Source of the DNA: a virus
Length of the DNA stretch: 38,108 nt
Virus record (IMG/VR): IMGVR_UViG_3300032287_002679
Coordinates: 1-38,108 of that record
Direction: 5' to 3' (one strand)
In this document: positions 23,868 to 30,580 of the stretch, in pieces
Layout: every line of letters begins with the position of its first letter
Position numbering within the stretch: the stretch's first letter is position 1
Made by a program: the position numbers and the translations under genes
Notes under the pieces: generated by a model
The model's input: the letters and a program-made list of their open reading frames with translations, nothing else
Database searches by the model: none
What the model was told of the DNA's origin: nothing

Positions 23868-24347
23868 ATGAAAAAAACATTTTTAATTTTTATTTTACTA
23901 TTATCTTTTATTTTTAATTCTTATTCAGCTAACCCTAAATTTAATAAGGATTATGATACTATTAGTAAAGAGAATTTATGGAAAACAATCAAAGAGATGA
24001 ATATCGAGCATCCTGAGATTGTATTTGCTCAGGCTATCCTTGAGACAGGAACTTTTTCAAGTAATGTATTTAAGACTTGTAATAATCTGTTTGGAATGAG
24101 AATGCCTAGTAAAAGACTCACTGTGGCTAAAAAACCAAAGAAAAAAGGAGGTTATGCCCAATATGATAGTTGGATACAATCAGTAGAAGACTATAAATTA
24201 TTTCAAGATTATGTTTTTGAAAGAAAAGGAAAACTTGGAAAAGCAAAATATTTTGGCTATCTTGATAGGGTATATTGCGAAAGTACAGGTTATAGTCAAA
24301 AACTTAAAAAGATAATAGAAAAAAATAAGCGAATATTTAACAGTTAA
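23868..24347 (+). CDS. Secreted N-acetylglucosaminidase (peptidoglycan hydrolase)
   Basis: A 159-residue protein. Residues 1-21 are a signal peptide (MKKTFLIFILLLSFIFNSYSA, cleavage likely after YSA). The rest is a glucosaminidase/lysozyme-like domain: HPEIVFAQAILETGTFSSNVF (catalytic Glu in the LETG-type motif), NNLFGMR and YDSWIQSVEDYKLFQDYV. It should cut glycan strands of peptidoglycan in the periplasm, so it could act in lysis without a large-pore holin or as a structural or host-related hydrolase. It is distinct from the reverse-strand GH19 endolysin. Confidence 0.88.
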   Translation: MKKTFLIFILLLSFIFNSYSANPKFNKDYDTISKENLWKTIKEMNIEHPEIVFAQAILETGTFSSNVFKTCNNLFGMRMPSKRLTVAKKPKKKGGYAQYDSWIQSVEDYKLFQDYVFERKGKLGKAKYFGYLDRVYCESTGYSQKLKKIIEKNKRIFNS

Positions 24348-24354
24348 TTTAAAT

Positions 24355-24510
24355 TGTCAGATGGTGAAAAGCGTTACGCATGGCATACACACCCACTCGT
24401 CTAGTGGGCGCAGATAACGAGACAGATAAGTAATATGGGTTGACCACAAAGCCGGCTTATTTTGTTACTTATTGAATCGCTGCTTAGAGGTTCGAATCCT
24501 TTTCTGACAG
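24355..24510 (+). tRNA. Oversized tRNA-like RNA (156 nt) with long insertion
   Basis: Acceptor TGTCAGA/TCTGACA is a perfect 7-pair stem, T stem AGAGG/CCTTT with loop TTCGAAT is canonical, discriminator G as in tRNA-Ser. The 5' part (TGGTGAAAAGCGTTACGC) looks like a D arm. The middle is far too long. It contains a hairpin CCCACT/AGTGGG (24392-24408) whose 7-base-loop reading gives GTC without U33, and an 8-pair stem ATAAGTAA/TTACTTAT (24426-24472) enclosing the palindrome AAGCCGGCTT. GCAG/CTGC may close this region. It may be a tRNA with an insertion or a tRNA-derived structured RNA. Confidence 0.6.
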
Positions 24511-24536
24511 CAGGTATTTATATTAAACAATAATTA

Positions 24537-24851
24537 ATGGCGTGTCACTGTTTATCCTTAAAAGACCAAAATGAATTTTATAGTTTACTCAAAACCCGAG
24601 ATTCAGATTTGATTGTAAAAATGGTAAGATGTGTTATCAGTGCTGCTAAACGTAATAAATCAAGTATTGATATATTTGATATAACGTTTAAAAACTTAGA
24701 TTCATTAGTGTTTACTATTGAAAAAAGCCAATATAAAGAATTACTTTCTAATTGTTTAGATGATCTTATAGCAATAGAAGAATATGAATTATGTGCTGAG
24801 ATTAAAAAAATATTAGAAAGTAAAAGTAAAAAGAAAAAAGAAGCTCTTTGA
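24537..24851 (+). CDS. Hypothetical helical protein upstream of tmRNA
   Basis: A 104-residue helical protein. The C-terminus LDDLIAIEEYELCAEIKKILESK resembles a UVR-like helix (EEYELCAEIK), similar to the tail of the 99-residue protein downstream of ClpP. It ends in a lysine-rich tail (KSKKKKEAL). It starts 26 bases after the oversized tRNA-like RNA and stops 5 bases before the tmRNA, so all three may share one transcript. Confidence 0.6.
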   Translation: MACHCLSLKDQNEFYSLLKTRDSDLIVKMVRCVISAAKRNKSSIDIFDITFKNLDSLVFTIEKSQYKELLSNCLDDLIAIEEYELCAEIKKILESKSKKKKEAL

Positions 24852-24856
24852 AATAT

Positions 24857-25231
24857 GGGGCATACCGGTATTGATTCGGAAATGAAGGTAATACTACATG
24901 CAGACAAAGTGAGAATGTCTTAAAATACTTACAAAACAATAAACGCTGAAGAATTATCTTCATTCACCTTCGAAGATGCTATGGCTTTCGTTGGTGCTGA
25001 TTACGCAGTAGCTGCCTAATCACTCCCGCACACATCGTGGGATTTAAAAAGAATGTGAAATTGGGCGGTGTTTTTGGTTCAAGCCTACTTAATAGGAACC
25101 GACCGTAGTTGAGAGTGATAATGGAAAAATAGAAACTCTATATTTACTTATTGTGAATAATAAGATAAGCATGTGAGACGTTAGTATTATTGTTCTTTGC
25201 GAAGACCTGGGTTCGAATCCCAGATGCTCCA
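24857..25231 (+). ncRNA. ssrA: tmRNA (transfer-messenger RNA) with long tag frame
   Basis: The RNA rescues stalled ribosomes by acting first as tRNA-Ala and then as mRNA for a degradation tag. Acceptor GGGGCAT/ATGCTCC includes the G3-U70 pair required by alanyl-tRNA synthetase; discriminator A; T arm CTGGG-TTCGAAT-CCCAG. ACATGC near the 5' end (24896-24901) pairs with GCATGT (25169-25174) in TAAGCATGT, a segment shared with E. coli tmRNA (helix 2). The tag frame most likely resumes at GCT (24945), preceded by A at -4, and ends at TAA (25017-25019). It encodes 24 residues starting AEELSSF and ending ADYAVAA, close to the usual YALAA degron. Flanking pseudoknot-like pairings follow the tag. Confidence 0.93.
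24945..25019 (+). other. tmRNA tag reading frame, 24 codons plus stop
   Basis: It reads AEELSSFTFEDAM, then AFVGADYAVAA, then TAA. The in-frame stop upstream is at 24921-24923, so up to 31 codons are open. GCT is the best resume codon by analogy with GCN resume codons and the conserved A four bases before. Typical bacterial tags are 8-15 residues, so this one is unusually long. The acidic, hydrophobic start differs from the E. coli ANDENYALAA tag, but the last residues are degron-like. Confidence 0.82.
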
Positions 25232-25281
25232 CTAAATCTTTTATATTTATTGGTAGTTTATCACCATTAAAAATAAAAGAT

Positions 25282-25554
25282 ATGAATTTGTTTAAAGACA
25301 ATAATGACATTAATGAAAAATCAGTTGCTGGGTTTATTTCTCTCATAATGATGATTGTATTTGCTGGAGCAGATATAGTTACTGGTTATATGGGTAAAGA
25401 TTTAGTTGTAAATGAATTTATATTTAATGCTTTTCTAACATTAACTTTAGGTTCTTTAGGAATAGCATCTGTTGATAAATTTATTAATTCTAAAAAAGAA
25501 AGAAATAATAACAGTGAAAATAATAGTGAAAAAAGAGAAGACGAATTAATATAA
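25282..25554 (+). CDS. Small two-span membrane protein (holin candidate)
   Basis: A 90-residue protein with two hydrophobic segments, AGFISLIMMIVFAGADIVTGYM and FIFNAFLTLTLGSLGIASV, and a charged, Asn/Glu-rich C-terminus. This size and topology are typical of class II holins. It lies 50 bases after the tmRNA, in a run of four small membrane proteins and a lipoprotein, which together look like a lysis cassette. A TTATATTTATT element lies 31 bases upstream. Holin activity is inferred. Confidence 0.62.
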   Translation: MNLFKDNNDINEKSVAGFISLIMMIVFAGADIVTGYMGKDLVVNEFIFNAFLTLTLGSLGIASVDKFINSKKERNNNSENNSEKREDELI

Positions 25555-25575
25555 AAACCATTAAATTATAAAAGT

Positions 25576-25767
25576 ATGAGTAATAGAATTTTAGATTTTA
25601 TAGGATCCCTACTTATAGTAGCGGTTGCTATTGGTATTTTCTTTATGTTGATGGAAAAAGAAATGCCTCAATCAAATAGAGAATTATTAATCGCATTTGT
25701 GTCAGTTTTGTTTGGTGCTATGGCTACATCAATTAAAAAAATAACTGGCGATGGAAGTGAAAAATAA
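25576..25767 (+). CDS. Small two-span membrane protein (holin or antiholin candidate)
   Basis: A 63-residue protein with hydrophobic segments FIGSLLIVAVAIGIFFMLM and LLIAFVSVLFGAMATSI. It resembles the preceding holin candidate in architecture but not closely in sequence; paired small membrane proteins are often holin and antiholin. It overlaps the next gene by 17 bases. Confidence 0.55.
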   Translation: MSNRILDFIGSLLIVAVAIGIFFMLMEKEMPQSNRELLIAFVSVLFGAMATSIKKITGDGSEK

Positions 25768-26047
25768 TAAGGATAATACTACTATTATATTTGGTACTAT
25801 ATTATTATTTTCTTTTATTGTATTCTTATTTTATGGGTCATATAAAAGAGATAAAACTAATCTTATTCGTGAAGATTTAGTTAATGATTCAATTATTTTT
25901 AAACAAAACTATAATCTTCAATTTAAAGATAGTGTTATTTTAAAAAATAATGATATTTTAAGAAAAACTATCATCTTACATGAAAAAAGAATACAATCTT
26001 TAGAAAAAGCTAAACACTTTCATCCATTAGATACTTCTAAGTTATGA
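25751..26047 (+). CDS. Single-span membrane protein with coiled coil (inner-membrane spanin candidate)
   Basis: A 98-residue protein. N-terminal segment TIIFGTILLFSFIVFLFYGSY is one membrane span, followed by about 70 residues of charged, coiled-coil-like sequence ending in LHEKRIQSLEKAKHF. The layout (short cytoplasmic end, one span, periplasmic coiled coil) fits an i-spanin like Rz. The small lipoprotein gene two genes downstream would be the partner. There is no overlap or nesting like lambda Rz/Rz1. Confidence 0.5.
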   Translation: MEVKNNKDNTTIIFGTILLFSFIVFLFYGSYKRDKTNLIREDLVNDSIIFKQNYNLQFKDSVILKNNDILRKTIILHEKRIQSLEKAKHFHPLDTSKL

Positions 26048-26271
26048 AAGAACAAAGTCCATCTTCTTTTTCTGACACATTCTTTTCAAAACTAAAAGAA
26101 CAATCATTTACTATCATTTTATTAGTAGGTATAATGTACTACCAAAATACAGTTTTTACTCAACAAATGGATGAATATAAGAAGATGATTGATCAAAAAG
26201 AAATTCTTATTCTAAAACTCACTGAAGAGGAAAGATTACGTCTTATTGAAAGAGAAAAATATCTTATTTAA
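26044..26271 (+). CDS. Single-span membrane protein with coiled coil
   Basis: A 75-residue protein: membrane segment FTIILLVGIMYYQNTVF, then a charged coiled coil (MIDQKEILILKLTEEERLRLIEREKYLI). It resembles the preceding protein in layout and may be its partner or a second spanin-like part. Immediately after the TAA stop, the frame stays open for 16 more codons (QRDDFIEDLKEMALSKK) to another TAA. So the present stop may be a mutation, or the longer product may arise by read-through. Confidence 0.55.
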   Translation: MKEQSPSSFSDTFFSKLKEQSFTIILLVGIMYYQNTVFTQQMDEYKKMIDQKEILILKLTEEERLRLIEREKYLI

Positions 26272-26328
26272 CAAAGAGATGATTTTATAGAAGATTTAAA
26301 AGAAATGGCTTTATCTAAAAAATAAAAA

Positions 26329-26356
26329 TAGGCAAAATAAAAATCTTATATTTAAA
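26329..26356 (+). promoter_or_regulatory. Two-part promoter candidate for the lipoprotein gene
   Basis: TAGGCAAAAT, then TTATATTTAAA, with TATATTTA beginning 16 bases after the central G. The lipoprotein ATG lies 14 bases downstream. Confidence 0.55.
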
Positions 26357-26370
26357 ACAAAAATACATTT

Positions 26371-26547
26371 ATGAAAAAAGTAATGTTTGTTATTGCAAGT
26401 GCTATGATTATGACTGCATGTGGTAGTCAAGAAACTACTACTGAAGTAGAACAAGTTGATTCTTTATCTGTTGATTCTACATTTATTGACTCTGCATCTG
26501 TAGCGCCAATAAGTGATTCAGTAGCTTCATTAGATCATACTCTTTAA
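26371..26547 (+). CDS. Small lipoprotein (outer-membrane spanin candidate)
   Basis: A 58-residue protein with an N-terminal signal and lipobox MIMTAC (lipidated Cys17), then GSQETTTEVEQ and a Ser/Asp/Val-rich tail. It fits the size of an o-spanin. It follows holin- and i-spanin-like genes but has its own promoter candidate and a strong terminator 6 bases after the stop, so it is transcribed as a single-gene unit. It might equally be a superinfection-exclusion lipoprotein. Confidence 0.72.
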   Translation: MKKVMFVIASAMIMTACGSQETTTEVEQVDSLSVDSTFIDSASVAPISDSVASLDHTL

Positions 26548-26553
26548 AAATTT

Positions 26554-26586
26554 AAGGTCCGGTTGAAAAACCGGACCTTTTTTTTT
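26554..26586 (+). terminator. Strong intrinsic terminator
   Basis: Perfect 11-pair stem AAGGTCCGGTT/AACCGGACCTT with a GAAA tetraloop, followed by a 7-base T tract. It is the clearest Rho-independent terminator in the window and ends the lipoprotein unit. Confidence 0.95.
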
Positions 26587-26597
26587 AATTTTAAATT

Positions 26598-26798
26598 ATG
26601 ATTGAAAATATTATCAAAAAAATTAATAGTAATAATACTGATAGTATTATGCTTGATAATGAAGAGCTTATAACTCTCATTTTAAAATCTATAAATGATA
26701 CGTTCGCCTATAAAAAAGTAGAATCGGCGAAATTATTTCATTATATTGATACAGCAGATCAAAGTGAAAAAATAGGTGTTCGTATTAAGTTCAATTAA
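26598..26798 (+). CDS. Small hypothetical protein
   Basis: A 66-residue protein (MIENIIKKINSNNTDSIMLDNEELITLILKSIND...). Helical first half, then a short strand (KLFHYIDTADQ, KIGVRIKF). Not recognised. First gene after the strong terminator, so it needs its own promoter; none was clear in the 11-base gap. Confidence 0.5.
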   Translation: MIENIIKKINSNNTDSIMLDNEELITLILKSINDTFAYKKVESAKLFHYIDTADQSEKIGVRIKFN

Positions 26799-26802
26799 TA
26801 TT

Positions 26803-26958
26803 ATGTTAGGTTTTATTATTTTAGCAATTTCATTTGTTATTACTATTATTTGGTTATGGGCAGGTGGTATTGATTATATGAGAGAAAATCACCCTGATTA
26901 TAAAGGAGAGGATTTATTTGGAGAAGATAAACAAACTAAAGATGAAAGCAACACTTGA
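26803..26958 (+). CDS. Small single-span membrane protein
   Basis: A 51-residue protein. Residues 1-22 (MLGFIILAISFVITIIWLWAGG) form one membrane span, and the rest is acidic and soluble (ENHPDYKGEDLFGEDKQTKDE). The ATG just before the hydrophobic stretch was chosen over an upstream GTG. It overlaps the next gene by 17 bases. Confidence 0.55.
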   Translation: MLGFIILAISFVITIIWLWAGGIDYMRENHPDYKGEDLFGEDKQTKDESNT

Positions 26959-27166
26959 ATTCAATCTACCAGACGAAGCACTGGAGTTCGAAACTGCAGT
27001 AAACGCAGCCAAGATGTACTCCGTACTATGGGACTTAGATCAATGGCTCAGATCAAATACTAAATACGCTCCTGATGATATGAGCGATGATACATATAAA
27101 GCATTTGAACAGTGTAGAGAGAAGCTGAGAGAGTTGATGACAGAAAGTGGTATAGGTTTTAACTAA
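26942..27166 (+). CDS. Conserved phage protein of unknown function
   Basis: A 74-residue protein beginning MKATLEFNLPDEALEFETAV, then YSVLWDLDQWLRSNTKY and a C-terminal helix FEQCREKLRELM. This pattern is widespread as an uncharacterised protein in Bacteroidota phages and prophages, by my recollection. An upstream in-frame ATG would add 8 residues, but the chosen start fits the family. Base composition from here on is less AT-rich. Confidence 0.65.
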   Translation: MKATLEFNLPDEALEFETAVNAAKMYSVLWDLDQWLRSNTKYAPDDMSDDTYKAFEQCREKLRELMTESGIGFN

Positions 27167-27184
27167 GATAAAAAATAGAAGTTT

Positions 27185-27631
27185 ATGAATAAAGAAAGAT
27201 ACAACCAAATCATTGATGAGGTTTATCATAGAGGATATTTGAGTCATGTAGTTACAGGAGTGCAAGCAGGTTTAGATAAAATTAAGGGGTACATGGATAA
27301 ATGTTTAATTGAGTTTGATGGGTTCTACGAATATTTTACTAACAATCCGTCATTTGCGTATGGTTTCAGACCACTCACAAAAGAAGAATTAATCAACAAA
27401 TGTAAAACCGACCAAGAGTTCTCCGAAACGTGGGGATTAAAGATTGAAGAACAAATGTTAAGTGAAGAAAGAAGATATAACATTTGGTTCAACAATAACT
27501 ATGAAACGGGTATGGAAAGATTTTTCAATCCCGAACAATTGCCATATTATGATAACCCATACTACCAACCAACACCAACAAAGGAAATCACTATAAGTTA
27601 TAACGGAGAAAAAATTAGTTTTTATGAATAA
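27185..27631 (+). CDS. Hypothetical protein sharing a segment with thymidylate synthase insert
   Basis: A 148-residue protein. LTKEELINKCKTDQEFSETWGLKIEE is followed by ERRYNIWFNNNYETG. The first part closely matches a segment of the thymidylate synthase encoded just downstream (FTKEEFIDKIKTNDEFAKTWG). I do not recognise the rest. Function unknown, but the shared segment suggests a common small module. Confidence 0.6.
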   Translation: MNKERYNQIIDEVYHRGYLSHVVTGVQAGLDKIKGYMDKCLIEFDGFYEYFTNNPSFAYGFRPLTKEELINKCKTDQEFSETWGLKIEEQMLSEERRYNIWFNNNYETGMERFFNPEQLPYYDNPYYQPTPTKEITISYNGEKISFYE

Positions 27632-27788
27632 CAAAAAAATCATTAAAGTAGAAATACCAAAAGAAATATGGGACGCACATATGTCAATATTTAATTTCCG
27701 TGATATCATTGGTGCATGGATGAAAAGTATTGATGACGTTGTAAATCAAATGTCAAAACAGAATGAAAATGAACAACGAGGAATTTAA
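27624..27788 (+). CDS. Very small hypothetical protein
   Basis: A 54-residue ORF (MNNKKIIKVEIPKEIWDAHMSIFNFRDIIGAWMKSIDDVV...), overlapping both neighbours (8 and 26 bases). The strand-helix pattern KVEIPKEIWDAH looks like a real small fold. Not recognised. Confidence 0.5.
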   Translation: MNNKKIIKVEIPKEIWDAHMSIFNFRDIIGAWMKSIDDVVNQMSKQNENEQRGI

Positions 27789-27981
27789 ACCAAGAAGACC
27801 AGTATCTCAAAGATACTCTCTAACCGAAGAACAAAAGAAACACGTAGAAGAAATAAACAAAGTAAAACAGGAGTTAATTCAAAAATACCTTAATCAAGGA
27901 CATACAGAAGAACAGGCAGAAAGAATGACGATGATGGCAATGTACATGCCAGGATTTGTAGGACCAACATTTAGAGATTAA
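27763..27981 (+). CDS. Small hypothetical protein
   Basis: A 72-residue helical protein (EEQKKHVEEINKVKQELIQKYL, EEQAERMTMMAMYMPG). It may start at the second ATG two codons later. Acts in an unknown role, 12 bases upstream of thyA. Confidence 0.55.
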   Translation: MKMNNEEFKPRRPVSQRYSLTEEQKKHVEEINKVKQELIQKYLNQGHTEEQAERMTMMAMYMPGFVGPTFRD

Positions 27982-27993
27982 AACAAAACGAAA

Positions 27994-29190
27994 ATGAATA
28001 ACATCGACAAACAATACTTAGACTTAGTCAAAGACATATTAGAAAACGGTCACACAAAAAGTGATAGGACAAAAACGGGAACTAAATCCGTATTTGGAAG
28101 AACCATTCGTCATTCTATGAAGGACGGATTTCCGCTTCTCACTACAAAGAAGATGTCGTTCAAGACGATGGTGACCGAACTTCTGTGGTTCTTAAAGGGC
28201 ATGACAAACATTAAGTATCTTGTGGATAATGGGTGTCATATTTGGGATGGTGATGCTTATAAGCGATACGTCACTTATTGGGGCAATCCTATTGACCCGA
28301 TTAACTATGAGTTATATGGTAGACTTGATTTTCATTCTGATAAGAGACTTTTTACAAAAGAAGAGTTCATCGACAAAATCAAAACTAATGATGAGTTTGC
28401 AAAAACGTGGGGGCAACTCGGACCCGTGTATGGGAAGCAATGGAGGAGTTGGGGTGAAGATTTCAAACAAATTCCAAATGAATCTGGTGATAAAGTTTAC
28501 CACATTACAACAACCGGTATAGACCAAATCGCAAACACAATTCACCTACTGAAGACAGACCCTGATAGCAGAAGGATACTTGTGAATGCTTGGAACGTTG
28601 GAGAACTTGACCAGATGGTTTTGCCACCTTGTCACTACTCGTTTCAATTTTATACGAGAGAGTTAGACGAAACAGAGAGAGTGAAGTTGATGGATAAGCA
28701 TTTAGGAGTAATTGATAAAGATAAGCTACCTCAACATTACAGGTTATACTACACAGAAAAACAATTATCAGAACATAATATTCCAACCAGAGCAATCTCT
28801 TTACTTTGGAATCAACGTTCGGTGGACGTAGGACTGGGCCTTCCCTTTAACATCGCATCCTATGCACTTCTATTAGAAATCATCGCCAAACAAGTCAATA
28901 TGATTCCTGAAGAAGTGATTGGTAATTTGGGAGATTGTCATATCTATCTCAATCACATAGATGGATTGAAAGAGCAATTGACAAGAACACCGTATGAATT
29001 ACCTAAGTTAAATATTAACACCGAGTTTTGGCCAACAGAAAGTGGTGAATGTGGTGTAGGATTGATAGACGCTAAAGCTGTTCTTGATTCATTCAATAGA
29101 GATAGTTTTTGTAAGTGCTTATTAGAAGAAGATATTCAATTGTATAAGTATCAATACCACCCAGCAATCAAACTTCAATTATCAAATTAA
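27994..29190 (+). CDS. thyA: Thymidylate synthase ThyA with insertions
   Basis: Makes dTMP from dUMP with methylene-tetrahydrofolate, supplying thymidine for phage DNA. Conserved parts: TKTGTKSVFGRTIRHSM at the N-terminus, PLLTTKKM, WDGDAYKRY, GPVYGKQWRSWG, the catalytic site LPPCHYSFQF with Cys213, then LLWNQRSVDVGLGLPFNIASY and GNLGDCHIYLNH. At 398 residues it is about 130 longer than E. coli ThyA (264). The extra sequence includes about 50 residues after CHIWDG (with FTKEEFIDKIKTNDEFAKTWG) and a segment after the cysteine. All active-site motifs are intact. Confidence 0.95.
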   Translation: MNNIDKQYLDLVKDILENGHTKSDRTKTGTKSVFGRTIRHSMKDGFPLLTTKKMSFKTMVTELLWFLKGMTNIKYLVDNGCHIWDGDAYKRYVTYWGNPIDPINYELYGRLDFHSDKRLFTKEEFIDKIKTNDEFAKTWGQLGPVYGKQWRSWGEDFKQIPNESGDKVYHITTTGIDQIANTIHLLKTDPDSRRILVNAWNVGELDQMVLPPCHYSFQFYTRELDETERVKLMDKHLGVIDKDKLPQHYRLYYTEKQLSEHNIPTRAISLLWNQRSVDVGLGLPFNIASYALLLEIIAKQVNMIPEEVIGNLGDCHIYLNHIDGLKEQLTRTPYELPKLNINTEFWPTESGECGVGLIDAKAVLDSFNRDSFCKCLLEEDIQLYKYQYHPAIKLQLSN

Positions 29191-29205
29191 TTATAAACAA
29201 TTTGT

Positions 29206-29775
29206 ATGAAAGACATAGTAATTTTCAAAGGCTATAGACACAAAGGAGGAATAGTTCATTTTAGGAATATAACTCTTGATGACCTTAGAGCTATCTTCTT
29301 TCCAAAGAACTTCTATGAGACTTACTCGTATCTGGGGTCTGTTCCTTATAGGGAAAATGGTGACGTATTTGAAGCAATAGAACCTCTTATCATATTCATG
29401 GACTACAAGGCAAAACCAAAGTATTGTCCAAGATGGGTACTTCGGTTCTTACATGTATTTGGGCAAGATAAGTCTATAGTCAGAGTTAGAAACATAAAGT
29501 TAAGTAATCTACTCTACAAGCTAACAAAAGGATTTCGTATGATAGATTATAAAACTAAATGGACTCACTATGATCTAAGACTGTCTGTAATAGGAACTGT
29601 ACAAGTACATGAACTAAGTGAAGCAATAGAGAGTGCGTTCTACAAGAGAGGTAAAACTCAAGAATTGTATGAACAGATAAAAAAACTTGACCCGGAAACG
29701 AAAGTAAGTCCTGGACATAGTATAAGTTATCTTGAAGAAGAATTGGATAGGTTACTTGAAAAACAAAAGCTATGA
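29206..29775 (+). CDS. Hypothetical protein, paralogue of a second gene in this window
   Basis: A 189-residue protein. PLIIFMDYKAKPKYCPRWVLRFLHVF and a later KLTKGFRMIDYKTKWTHYDLRLSVIG match a 128-residue protein encoded at about 32552-32938 (DEAARPKWCPKWFLRLLEL, KITKDIRITNMST...YHSYDIIIYG). The C-terminus is helical and charged. Family unknown. Genes downstream overlap by 4 bases. Confidence 0.65.
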   Translation: MKDIVIFKGYRHKGGIVHFRNITLDDLRAIFFPKNFYETYSYLGSVPYRENGDVFEAIEPLIIFMDYKAKPKYCPRWVLRFLHVFGQDKSIVRVRNIKLSNLLYKLTKGFRMIDYKTKWTHYDLRLSVIGTVQVHELSEAIESAFYKRGKTQELYEQIKKLDPETKVSPGHSISYLEEELDRLLEKQKL

Positions 29776-30053
29776 AATACAGAATAAACGAGATCAAGTT
29801 CAAAGACAAGACAGTATACGAACCTCAAGTCTGCAAAAAAGTAAAGACTAAAATACCAACAGGGGAGTGGGAATTAGTGGATACGTGGGATAGGATTGTA
29901 GGAAAATATAGTATTATCACTCATGAAACTTACTACGAGATGCTTCCAGTAACTATGGAAGAAGCAGAAGTGATAGTAGAGATCTACCATAAAGAGTTAC
30001 AGCGACTACTTAAAGAACCCACCATCAAGACAATAAAAGAATACGAGCTATGA
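29772..30053 (+). CDS. Hypothetical protein
   Basis: A 93-residue protein (KYRINEIKFKDKTVYEPQVCKKVKTKIPTGEWELVDTWDRI...), strand-rich first half and helical second half. Overlaps both neighbours by 4 bases. Not recognised. Confidence 0.6.
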   Translation: MKYRINEIKFKDKTVYEPQVCKKVKTKIPTGEWELVDTWDRIVGKYSIITHETYYEMLPVTMEEAEVIVEIYHKELQRLLKEPTIKTIKEYEL

Positions 30054-30571
30054 AAATAACATTTAGTGAAAGTTTTTTTGAGTCATTAGAAAGAATGAGA
30101 AGGCACCAGACATGGTGGTATAAGACATATGAATTCTTTAAGAGAGACTTGTGGATGTTCTTCAAAAACATATGGAACTTTAGAAGAGAGCTATACCAGT
30201 TTAGAACCTGGGATCATCAGTTCAATCAAGATCTATTTGCACGTTCTTTAGAACTTACAGCTAATGGAATAGAAAAATATGGAATAGAAGAAGATGAGAG
30301 TAGGCTGAAGAAGGTGGCTATGATGAGAAGAGCTGCTGCACTTTTAAGAAATCGGGAAGATGAAATATATGAAATAGTAGATAAGGAAATGGGTCCTTTG
30401 AATCTAGATTATATGTTTGAAAGAGAAGACACTCCCGAAGAAGCAGCACACAAAAGGAAGTATTATGATAGAGTAAAGGAGATATTTGATGCTGAAAGAG
30501 AAGAGCTCTGGACTATTCTCAAAGGTACTGGAGAACTTGATGGTACAGACATTAGACGTTGGTGGGATTAA
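30050..30571 (+). CDS. Hypothetical helical protein
   Basis: A 173-residue, helix-rich protein. The N-terminal half is rich in Trp, Phe and Tyr (TWWYKTYEFFKRDLWMFFKNIWNF) and may be membrane-associated; the C-terminal half is charged (ESRLKKVAMMRRAAALLRN). Not recognised. Confidence 0.6.
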   Translation: MKITFSESFFESLERMRRHQTWWYKTYEFFKRDLWMFFKNIWNFRRELYQFRTWDHQFNQDLFARSLELTANGIEKYGIEEDESRLKKVAMMRRAAALLRNREDEIYEIVDKEMGPLNLDYMFEREDTPEEAAHKRKYYDRVKEIFDAEREELWTILKGTGELDGTDIRRWWD

Positions 30572-30580
30572 AAATTAGAT

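Noticed and set aside
24578-24907. Reverse-strand ORF opposite the 104-aa gene
   Set aside because: A shadow of a plausible forward gene, running into the tmRNA, with no RNA or protein motif.
25089-25346. Reverse-strand ORF of 85 aa over the tmRNA 3' half
   Set aside because: It lies across the tmRNA T arm and acceptor and the next gene's start; the HLGFEPRSSQRT stretch is just the T arm read in reverse.
28220-28522. ORFs within thyA in other frames
   Set aside because: All overlap a confident thyA gene and have no motif.
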